From Acidimicrobiales bacterium (GTDB taxonomy: Bacteria; Actinomycetota; Acidimicrobiia; Acidimicrobiales; Poriferisodalaceae), in contig JAWKIQ010000002.1 of NCBI GenBank assembly GCA_041394185.1, forward strand, positions 186,001 through 250,000: a stretch of DNA of 64,000 nucleotides, written 5' to 3'. The position numbers were made by a program, and so were the translations under genes. The notes below the pieces were generated by a model. The model had not been told where the DNA came from. It searched no databases and saw only the letters and a list, made by a program, of their open reading frames with translations. Shown piece by piece: positions 34,041 through 41,344 of the stretch (the first letter of the stretch is position 1; each line of letters starts with the position of its first letter).

Positions 34041-34931
34041 ATGGGGGATTCGAACGCGGGGTCGGGCATGATCGCCGGCTCCACCGAGATCGACGGAATG
34101 AACGTCGCCTGGCTTGAACAGGGTCAGGGTCCGCTGGCCATCTGCCTGCACGGTTTTCCCGACTCGGCCCACACCTACCGCTACCTGTTGCCGGCATTGG
34201 CCGCCGCCGGTTTCCGGGCCGTTGCACCCTTCACCCGGGGTTATGCACCCTCAGACCTGGCCCCGGACGGGCTGTACCAATCGGGAGCGCGGGGCCGCGA
34301 CGCCTGCCGCCTCCACGACGCCCTGGGCGGCGACTCCGATGCGGTGATCATCGGCCACGACTGGGGCTCGGGAGCTGCCGACATCGCCGCCGTCGTCGAA
34401 CCCGACCGCTGGAGCAAGGTCGTCTTGATGGCTGTGCCCCCGGGCAGCAGGGTCACCAAGGCGTTCTTCGACTATCGCCAGATCAGGCGCTCGTCTTACA
34501 TGTTCTTCTTCCAGCACCCCCTGTCGGAGGCCGTGGTACCCCACGACGACTACGCCTTCATCAAGGGCCTTTGGAGCGACTGGTCGCCCGGATACGACCA
34601 CACCACCGACGTCGAGTACTTCAAGGCCAGCGTGCCCGACCCACAACACCTGGCCGCGGCCCTGGGCTATTACCGCGCGACCTTCCAGCCCGACCTTCGC
34701 AGCCCGGATCTGCACGAGTGGGACGCTGCCGGCGCCAAGTGCCCCAGCCAACCCACCCTGTACATGCACGGTGTCGACGACGGCTGCATCGGCATCGAGG
34801 TGGCCGATGGGCTCGAGGCAGACCTGGCCGACGGATCGGCGGTGAACAGGGTCGAGGGTGCCGGGCACTTCCTGCACCTCGAAAAACCCGACATCGTCAA
34901 CGCCGCAATAGTCGGGTTCTTGCGCTCATGA
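34041..34931 (+). CDS. Epoxide-hydrolase-like alpha/beta-hydrolase
   Basis: 296 residues starting at ATG 34041 with GGGAGG ten bases upstream. The oxyanion motif HGFPDSAHTY is followed by the nucleophile elbow IGHDWGSG, whose Asp is the nucleophile of soluble epoxide hydrolases and haloalkane dehalogenases, and a late His in GAGHFLHLEKP. The substrate is not known. The stop overlaps the start of the next gene by four bases (ATGA), so it is cotranscribed with the thioredoxin-like fusion protein and the selenoprotein. Confidence 0.8.
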   Translation: MGDSNAGSGMIAGSTEIDGMNVAWLEQGQGPLAICLHGFPDSAHTYRYLLPALAAAGFRAVAPFTRGYAPSDLAPDGLYQSGARGRDACRLHDALGGDSDAVIIGHDWGSGAADIAAVVEPDRWSKVVLMAVPPGSRVTKAFFDYRQIRRSSYMFFFQHPLSEAVVPHDDYAFIKGLWSDWSPGYDHTTDVEYFKASVPDPQHLAAALGYYRATFQPDLRSPDLHEWDAAGAKCPSQPTLYMHGVDDGCIGIEVADGLEADLADGSAVNRVEGAGHFLHLEKPDIVNAAIVGFLRS

Positions 34932-36370
34932 CCGCTCATCCCCTTCCGGACGGACTGGTCGCGTTCGTCAAACGAGACTGCCCCACCTGCGTTCTGGTCG
35001 AGCCGGTGCTGGCTCAACTGTCCCAATCGGTGGGTCTCACCGTGTTCACCCAGGACGATCCGACCTTCCCGGCCGGGGCCGGCGAAGTGCGCCACGACTC
35101 TGACCTGTCGATGTCGTGGCATCACGACATCGAGACCGTCCCCACCCTGGTGAAGGTCGCCGACGGCGTCGAGCAGGAGCGCATCGTCGGGTGGTCTCGG
35201 CCTCAGTGGATCGAATTCACCGGCGCCGACGGCCTCGGGCCAGACCTGCCAGAGTGGCGGCCGGGTTGTGGCTCGTTGTCTGTCGACCCCAACCTGGCGG
35301 ACGAATTGAGGGTGCGCTTCTCGGGGTCGACCTTGCGGGCCCGCCGGGTCGACTTCGCAGCCCTCGAAGACGAGATCGAGGCGATGTACGACCGGGGTTG
35401 GTCAGACGGCCTCCCGCTGGTTCCGCCAACCGAGGGTCGGGTCTTGGCGATGCTCGAGGGCACCGACCGGCCGCCCGATTCGGTGGTTGCCATCGCGCCA
35501 CCCGACCTGGTCGAGGTCACGGTCGAGAAGGTCGCCATCAACGCCGTCATGGCCGGATGCAAGCCCGAGTACCTGCCCGTCGTGTTGGCCGCCGTCGAGG
35601 CGGCATGCACCGACCGCTTCAACATGCACGGCCTGCTCGCCACGACCATGCCCGCGGGGCCTGTCGTCATCGTAAACGGCCCCATTCGAGACCAGATCGG
35701 CATGAACTCGGGCAAAAACGTGATGGGCCAGGGCAACAGGGCCAATGCCACCATCGGCAGGGCCCTGCAGTTGGTCATTCGCAATGTGGGCGGAGGCAGG
35801 CCCGGAGAGGTCGACCGCGCCACCCACGGCCAGCCGGGAAAGTTGAGCTTCTGTTTTGCCGAGGACGAGGAAGGGTCGCCGTGGCAGCCCCTGTGTTCGG
35901 ACTTCGGGCACGAAGCCGGCACCAACACGGTCAGCCTCTTCGCCGGCAACGGGGTGACGTGTGTCGTCGATCAGCTCTCCAGAGACCCCGATTCGCTGGC
36001 GGCCAGCCTGGCACAGGCCCTGATCGGCTCCAACCACCCAAAGCTGGTTCTGGGCTTCGACGCCATGATCGTCATGGGCCCAGAGCACGCCCGAGTGTTC
36101 GCCGAGGCCGGCTGGACCAAACAGCAGACCCGCGATCGCATCATCGAGCTGACCAAGCGCGACGGGGCCGAACTGGTACGCGGCGCCGGGGGCATTGCAG
36201 AAGGCCTACCCGAGGCATTCGCCGAGGCCAAGGCGATACCCAAGGTCAAACCAGAAGACGGCCTGATGATCGTTCACGCCGGCGGCGGAGCCGGCCTGTT
36301 CTCCCAGCTCATCGGGGGCTGGGTCAATGGCGCCAAGGGCAGCGCACCAATCTGTCACCCGATCTCGTGA
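34928..36370 (+). CDS. Thioredoxin-like N-terminus fused to a large domain of unknown function
   Basis: 480 residues. The start resembles glutaredoxin/thioredoxin: VAFVKRDCPTC (C18-P-T-C21) on the first strand-helix, and VPTLVKV near 70-76, which is the cis-Pro loop. From about residue 140 a separate 340-residue domain follows with the conserved-looking stretches MYDRGWSDGLPLVPPTEGRV, VMAGCKPEYLPVVLAA, NGPIRDQIGMNSG and a late GGGAGLFSQLIGGW; I do not assign this to a known enzyme. The ATG overlaps the hydrolase stop, and the selenoprotein begins eight bases after this stop, so the three proteins are made together. A redox enzyme that works with the selenoprotein is the natural inference. Confidence 0.75.
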   Translation: MTAHPLPDGLVAFVKRDCPTCVLVEPVLAQLSQSVGLTVFTQDDPTFPAGAGEVRHDSDLSMSWHHDIETVPTLVKVADGVEQERIVGWSRPQWIEFTGADGLGPDLPEWRPGCGSLSVDPNLADELRVRFSGSTLRARRVDFAALEDEIEAMYDRGWSDGLPLVPPTEGRVLAMLEGTDRPPDSVVAIAPPDLVEVTVEKVAINAVMAGCKPEYLPVVLAAVEAACTDRFNMHGLLATTMPAGPVVIVNGPIRDQIGMNSGKNVMGQGNRANATIGRALQLVIRNVGGGRPGEVDRATHGQPGKLSFCFAEDEEGSPWQPLCSDFGHEAGTNTVSLFAGNGVTCVVDQLSRDPDSLAASLAQALIGSNHPKLVLGFDAMIVMGPEHARVFAEAGWTKQQTRDRIIELTKRDGAELVRGAGGIAEGLPEAFAEAKAIPKVKPEDGLMIVHAGGGAGLFSQLIGGWVNGAKGSAPICHPIS

Positions 36371-36378
36371 GGTAACCG

Positions 36379-36894
36379 ATGACCACCGTTCTTGATCCCA
36401 CCAACGAATCCAAGCCGGCAACCTGGCAGCGCAGACCGCGGGCCCAGAGCCTGGAAGGCCTCACGGTTGGACTCCTCGACATCAGCAAGGCCAGGGGCAA
36501 CGTGTTCCTCGACAGGCTCGAGGAGCGGCTGGTAGACACCGGCGCCAACGTGCTGCGATTCGCCAAGCCGACGTTCTCCAAGCCTGCACCCGTAGACCTG
36601 CGCCACGAGATCGCCACCCAGTGCGACGCCGTGATCGAGGCGCTAGCCGATTGAGGCAGCTGCACGTCGTGCAGTGTGCACGACATCGTCGATCTCGAGC
36701 GCCGGGGTGTTCCGGGCGTGTTCGTCGCCACCGTCGAGTTCATCGACGGAGCCCAGGCCCAATCGCGTGCCCTGGGCGCCGAGCCGATGGCGGTGTTCGT
36801 GGAACACCCCATCCAGGACCGCACCGATGACGAGATGCGCGACATCGCGGATCGTGCCGTCGATGCCCTGATCCAGGCACTCACCACCAACTAG
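36379..36894 (+). CDS. UGSC-type selenoprotein (in-frame TGA read as selenocysteine)
   Basis: The gene is open from ATG 36379 (GAGGT upstream) to TAG 36892, except for one in-frame TGA at 36652-36654. The frame continues without change on the far side: before it lies DAVIEALAD, after it GSCTSCSVHDIVDLE, then ordinary protein (GVPGVFVATVEF, AEPMAVFVEHPIQD). With selenocysteine at residue 92 the motif is U-G-S-C, the name-giving motif of the known UGSC (seleno)protein family, in which other members have Cys at that place. Length 171 residues. A hairpin suitable as SECIS starts 11 bases after TGA. The alternative, a true stop with a separate restart at GTG 36676, would split the domain and is unlikely. 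Function of the family is unknown; a selenol redox centre is likely. Confidence 0.85.
36666..36684 (+). promoter_or_regulatory. Candidate bacterial SECIS hairpin
   Basis: GTCGTGCA-GTG-TGCACGAC forms a perfect 8-bp stem with a 3-base loop, starting 11 bases after the TGA at 36652-36654. The distance and the G-U at the loop apex match what is known for SelB-binding hairpins such as that of E. coli fdhF. It is inside the coding frame, as bacterial SECIS elements are. Confidence 0.65.
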
Positions 36895-36905
36895 AGGTCG
36901 AGGGT

Positions 36906-36925
36906 TTCGGTCCGCTGTGACCGAA
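36906..36925 (+). terminator. Hairpin after the selenoprotein gene
   Basis: TTCGGTC-cgctgt-GACCGAA, a perfect 7-bp stem 11 bases after the stop. No T-run follows, so it is a possible weak terminator at the end of the three-gene operon. Confidence 0.4.
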
Positions 36926-37044
36926 CACAAATCACGCGTTATCACGATGCGCGGTCGTCTGCTCACGCCCTTGCCGGAGAGCCGCGCTCGGTCGATGTTC
37001 GACCCGTACTCTGCCGAGGAGGCCCCATTGAGCCGCCAACGCCC

Positions 37045-39639
37045 ATGGTCTCTCCTCGCATCACATCCCCAACTTCATACCGACGCACGTCCTCGAGACT
37101 GCCCGCCACCGTAAACAGGCGGGTTCTTTCGTCGTTCGCCCTACTGCGCTGCACCGCGTCGGTGGTTGGCGCCGCCATGGCCCTTGTCGCTTGGTCATCG
37201 GGGTCCTACCCCGAGATCGAACCCGAGCTGCTGGGCGTGGCGGCAGCGATGGCGTTCGTGTTCGGTCCCTGGAACGTGTTCTTGTTGCGCAGCGCTGCGA
37301 CCACGGCCAGGTGGCCTTGGTTGTGGGCACCAGCCGATGTGCTCATCATCGGGGGCGTTGCAGCCATCGCCCCGCCGCAGGTCTGGCCCGCGGCTGCTGC
37401 TGTCGCTCTGGCCACGGTGGCCCTCGAGTCGACACGGTCTGGCCGTATGGCCGGTCTGGCCACCACCTTGACAGCCGTCGCCTCACTAGGTGTTTCGGGT
37501 CTGGTAGCGGGCAGCGACGATGTGGCCTTGTCGACCCCCGCCTTTGCCGTGGCTGCCCTGTTGGCGGTCGGAGCCGTAGGTGCTCTCAGCGACGAGCAAC
37601 ACGCGACCCTGCGTCGGCTCGGCGCCATGCTCGACGGTGTTCCGGGCATCGTCTGGGAGGCCGACGCCAGCGACCATCGCATGGTCTTCGTCAGCGGCCG
37701 GGTGCGCGATGTGCTGGGTTATGGCCCTCTCGAGTTCTCCAAGCCAGGCATGTCGTGGGCAGACCTGGTGCACCCCGAAGACCAGCACACCATCATCGAC
37801 ACCTCGCGGATCGGTTCGATGAGATGGCCGCTGGTCAGAGAGTTCCGGATGCGGGCGCGCAACGGCGACTGGGTGTGGCTGCGCGACCTGGTGCGCGCCG
37901 AGCAACGTCCCGACGGATCGTGGGCCCTGCGCGGAGTCGCCACCGATGTCACACCTCAGCGTGAGGCCGACGACCGGGCGATGCGATTCGTGAGGTTCGT
38001 CGACGAGATCGATGCCCCGGTCTTGGTGCTGCGCCTCGACGACCCGTCCGATGAGTCGAGCCTGCGAGTGCTGAGGTCGAACGCCGCCGTCAACCGCTGG
38101 TCAGACGTGGGGCCTCTGGATGGCTACGCAGCCCACGAGGTCGAGTGGATCGTCACCAGCGGACTGCGAGCGAGGGTCCTCGGCGTCTTGGCGACCGACA
38201 ACCCGTTCGTCGGCCGCGAGGTGAAAGCCCCCGTTCCTGCTGCCGATGGGTCGGTCTTCGACCTCGAGATAAAGGCCCTCGGCGACGGCTGCGCCGCGGT
38301 GACCTACCACGACGCCACCGACCGGGTCGCGGCCCGCGACTCGCTGCGCCGCGAAACACTCCAAGATCCCCTGACGGGCCTGCCCAACCGGGCCCACCTG
38401 ATGGAACGGCTGCGCAAGCACGTAGGCCAAAACGACGACACATCGGGCTTGGCACTGCTGATCCTCGACCTCGACCAGTTCAAAGAGGTGAACGACACCC
38501 TCGGCCACCACCACGGCGACGCTCTGTTGCGCCAGGTGGCTTCGCGCTTGGGTGATCTGCGCCGGGGCTCAGACATGGTCGCCCGTCTGGGCGGCGACGA
38601 GTTCGCGATCCTGTTGGTCGACGACGGAGTCAGCCGCGCCGCCGGGGTGGCTTCCTCGGTGGTCGACACCATCGGGGCGCCGCTGACCCTTCAGGGCCTC
38701 CAGGTGCAGGCGGGCGCATCCATCGGCATTGCCAGCCATCCCAACGACGCCCAAGCCCCCGACGAGTTGCTGCAGAAGGCCGAAGTGGCGATGTACCAGG
38801 CCAAGGCCACGCGCAAGAGCTGGGCTTGGTACTCGGCCAAGGACGACAAGTACTCGGTTCGTCGGCTGACCCTGCTTGGCGAGCTGCCGCGAGCGCTGGC
38901 CAACGACGAAATCGTCGTCTACTACCAGCCCAAGATCGACCTGTCGCGGGGCCTCGTCGTCGGTGTCGAGGCGCTGGTCAGGTGGCATCACCCCGACCTC
39001 GGCTCGGTGCCACCCGACGAGTTCATCGAGCTGACCGAGGTATCGGGCCTGGTGAACGAGTTGACCAGGCAGGTCATATCCAAGTCGGTCGCTCAGCTGA
39101 GGGAATGGGACCAACAAGGCATCCACATCGGCGTTGCTGTGAACCTGTCGGTCCGCAACTTCCACGATGCCGGCCTTGCGGCGTTCATCACCGAGGTGCT
39201 CGACCGTAACGGCATCAACGCTTCACGGCTGATGCTCGAGATCACCGAGAGCCAGGTCGTCGACGATCTCGCCTTGGCCGCCGACGTGCTGCGTTCGCTC
39301 AGCGAGCTGGGCATTCGTACCTCCATCGACGACTTCGGCACCGGCTTCTCATCGCTGACCCACTTGCGGCGCCTGCCCATCGACGAGATCAAGATCGACA
39401 GGTCGTTCGTGGGCCAGATGTCGACCAACGAACACGACGCGGTGATAGTTCGCTCGATCGTGAAGCTGGGGCACGACCTGGACCTCGAGGTCGTGGCCGA
39501 GGGGGTCGAAGACGAGTGGACGCTCGACAGCCTGAGGCGCCTGGGCTGCGACCGCGCCCAGGGCTATTACTTCCAGCGCGCTGTTCCACCCGAGGAGATC
39601 CCGGCTTTCGTCGCCGGTCTGGCTTCTCTGGCCCGCTGA
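37045..39639 (+). CDS. Membrane PAS-GGDEF-EAL protein (c-di-GMP turnover)
   Basis: 864 residues. Several hydrophobic segments lie in the first 180, then a PAS domain (about 195-310, with GVPGIVWEADASDHRMVFVSG), a second sensor-like part, a GGDEF domain (G516-G-D-E-F520, canonical RLGGDEF) and an EAL domain (E642-A-L, with N in VAVNLS, E in LEITES, DD in SIDDFGTGF, K in IKIDRSF and EGVE). Both active sites look complete, so the protein can make or break c-di-GMP depending on its input. The ATG at 37045 lacks a close ribosome site; a GAGGAGG lies 22 bases upstream. It is the first of three GGDEF-EAL proteins here. Confidence 0.9.
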   Translation: MVSPRITSPTSYRRTSSRLPATVNRRVLSSFALLRCTASVVGAAMALVAWSSGSYPEIEPELLGVAAAMAFVFGPWNVFLLRSAATTARWPWLWAPADVLIIGGVAAIAPPQVWPAAAAVALATVALESTRSGRMAGLATTLTAVASLGVSGLVAGSDDVALSTPAFAVAALLAVGAVGALSDEQHATLRRLGAMLDGVPGIVWEADASDHRMVFVSGRVRDVLGYGPLEFSKPGMSWADLVHPEDQHTIIDTSRIGSMRWPLVREFRMRARNGDWVWLRDLVRAEQRPDGSWALRGVATDVTPQREADDRAMRFVRFVDEIDAPVLVLRLDDPSDESSLRVLRSNAAVNRWSDVGPLDGYAAHEVEWIVTSGLRARVLGVLATDNPFVGREVKAPVPAADGSVFDLEIKALGDGCAAVTYHDATDRVAARDSLRRETLQDPLTGLPNRAHLMERLRKHVGQNDDTSGLALLILDLDQFKEVNDTLGHHHGDALLRQVASRLGDLRRGSDMVARLGGDEFAILLVDDGVSRAAGVASSVVDTIGAPLTLQGLQVQAGASIGIASHPNDAQAPDELLQKAEVAMYQAKATRKSWAWYSAKDDKYSVRRLTLLGELPRALANDEIVVYYQPKIDLSRGLVVGVEALVRWHHPDLGSVPPDEFIELTEVSGLVNELTRQVISKSVAQLREWDQQGIHIGVAVNLSVRNFHDAGLAAFITEVLDRNGINASRLMLEITESQVVDDLALAADVLRSLSELGIRTSIDDFGTGFSSLTHLRRLPIDEIKIDRSFVGQMSTNEHDAVIVRSIVKLGHDLDLEVVAEGVEDEWTLDSLRRLGCDRAQGYYFQRAVPPEEIPAFVAGLASLAR

Positions 39640-39686
39640 TCATCTCGGCTGAACTGGATCATCGGCGAAACGAGTAAATTCGGACC

Positions 39687-41261
39687 ATGTCTTCCGCCAT
39701 GACCGAAGCCGCCAACGCCGCAGAACTCGCCTCTGCCGTAATCGAGTCATGCGTGCGCACCCTCGCCGCACGCCCCGATGCCGACGAGCAACAAGTGTTG
39801 TTGTACGACCTGGCCCATGGTGCCTCGGCCGTAGAGATGTGCCGAGCCGTCATCGACGACGGCAACCGCGGCGAGCAGGAAGCAGCCCTGGCATGCGCCT
39901 TCGTCGCCGACGTCGTAGCCGACCTCATCGGCAAGATCACCGGGCGCGAGCATCTGTGGGGGGTCGAGATCGGCGCCCTCGATGCCACCCGCCCGTTCCT
40001 GGCCAAGTACCGCGACCCCGAGTTCCTGGCGTCGCTGGCCGATATGTCTCCGCCCTCACATCTCGACGAAGACTTCGAGATGGTGGCCGACACCTTCCGC
40101 CGGTTCGGCGAGGACAAGATCGCACCGGTGGCAGAACACATCCACCGTCACGACGAAGACATTCCAGAGGAGATCATCTCGGGCCTGGCCGAGCTGGGCT
40201 GCTTCGGCCTGTCGGTACCCGAGGAGTACGGGGGCTTCGCCACAGGCGGCGAGAGTGACTACTACGGCATGGTCATCGCCACCGAAGAGCTGAGCCGCGC
40301 CTCGCTTGGTGCCGGTGGTTCGTTGATAACCCGGCCCGAGATCCTCACCCGTGCACTCGAGCGCGGTGGCACCGAAGAGCAAAAGCAATCGTGGATGCCT
40401 CGCATCGCAACGGGCGAGGTCATGTGTGCTGTGGCCGTCACCGAGCCAGACTTCGGCTCGGACGTTGCCAGCCTCAAGGTCACCGCAACGCCAACAGAGG
40501 GCGGCTGGCTCATCAACGGTGTCAAGACCTGGTGCACGTTCGCTGGTCGCGCCAACGCTCTGATGCTGCTGGCCCGCACCGACCCCGACCGCTCGAAGGG
40601 TCACCGCGGCCTGTCGCTGTTCATCGTCGAGAAGGAATCGACTTCGGGCCATTCATTCGAGTTGACCCAAGACAGCGGCGGCACGATGGAGGGTCGAGCC
40701 ATCCCGACACTGGGCTATCGCGGCATGCACTCGTTCGAGGTGGCTTTCGACAACTGGTTCGTGCCGGGCGAGAACCTGATCGGCGGCGACGAAGGCCTCG
40801 GCAAGGGCTTCTACCTGCAGATGGCAGGCTTCGAAAACGGTCGTCTGCAGACAGCGGCCAGAGCTGTCGGGGTGATGCAGGCGGCATATGAGGCCGCAAC
40901 CCAGTACGCAAACGAGCGTCTGGTGTTCGGGCAGACAATCGCCGACTATCAACTCACCAAGGCCAAGCTGGGCCGTATGAACTCGATCATCCGCTCGGCC
41001 CGCCAGTATGCGTACGCAGTGGCGACCATGATGGCCAAGGGCGAAGGAACACTCGAGGCTTCGATGGTCAAGGCCTACGTGTGCAAGGCCGCCGAGTGGG
41101 TAACCCGAGAGGCCATGCAGATTCACGGCGGTTTCGGGTATGCCGAGGAGTACAACGTCAGCCGCCTGTTCGTCGACGCACGCGTTCTTTCGATCTTCGA
41201 GGGCGCCGACGAGACCTTGTGCCTGAAGCTCATCGGCAGGCGACTGTTGGCTTCGGCCTGA
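39687..41261 (+). CDS. Acyl-CoA dehydrogenase with long N-terminal extension
   Basis: 524 residues. The first 110 or so (VLLYDLAHGASAVEMCRAVI...ADLIGKITGREHLWGVEIGA) form an alpha-helical part resembling the carboxyl end of other acyl-CoA dehydrogenase homologs but moved to the front. The FAD-dependent domain follows: EEYGG, TEPDFGSDVASL, GVKTWCTFA, NGRLQTAARAVGVMQAA and the catalytic-base region SIFEGADETL. Family members oxidise acyl-CoA at the alpha-beta bond, or act on related substrates. It stands between two GGDEF-EAL genes with its own ribosome site. The acyl substrate is not evident. Confidence 0.85.
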   Translation: MSSAMTEAANAAELASAVIESCVRTLAARPDADEQQVLLYDLAHGASAVEMCRAVIDDGNRGEQEAALACAFVADVVADLIGKITGREHLWGVEIGALDATRPFLAKYRDPEFLASLADMSPPSHLDEDFEMVADTFRRFGEDKIAPVAEHIHRHDEDIPEEIISGLAELGCFGLSVPEEYGGFATGGESDYYGMVIATEELSRASLGAGGSLITRPEILTRALERGGTEEQKQSWMPRIATGEVMCAVAVTEPDFGSDVASLKVTATPTEGGWLINGVKTWCTFAGRANALMLLARTDPDRSKGHRGLSLFIVEKESTSGHSFELTQDSGGTMEGRAIPTLGYRGMHSFEVAFDNWFVPGENLIGGDEGLGKGFYLQMAGFENGRLQTAARAVGVMQAAYEAATQYANERLVFGQTIADYQLTKAKLGRMNSIIRSARQYAYAVATMMAKGEGTLEASMVKAYVCKAAEWVTREAMQIHGGFGYAEEYNVSRLFVDARVLSIFEGADETLCLKLIGRRLLASA

Positions 41262-41344
41262 TCACTGCCACGGCGGCCGCAGGGCCGTCCGTCGAAAGGT
41301 CCGCGAAACACGGCAGACCGCTCAACTGCCACCTGTGACGACCG

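Noticed and set aside
36676..36894. Separate short ORF starting at GTG after the TGA
   Set aside because: It has no ribosome site and its sequence is the second half of the upstream frame; selenocysteine readthrough explains it better.
36917..37114. 65-residue ORF before the first GGDEF-EAL gene
   Set aside because: It overlaps the larger gene out of frame, has no ribosome site and poor coding style.
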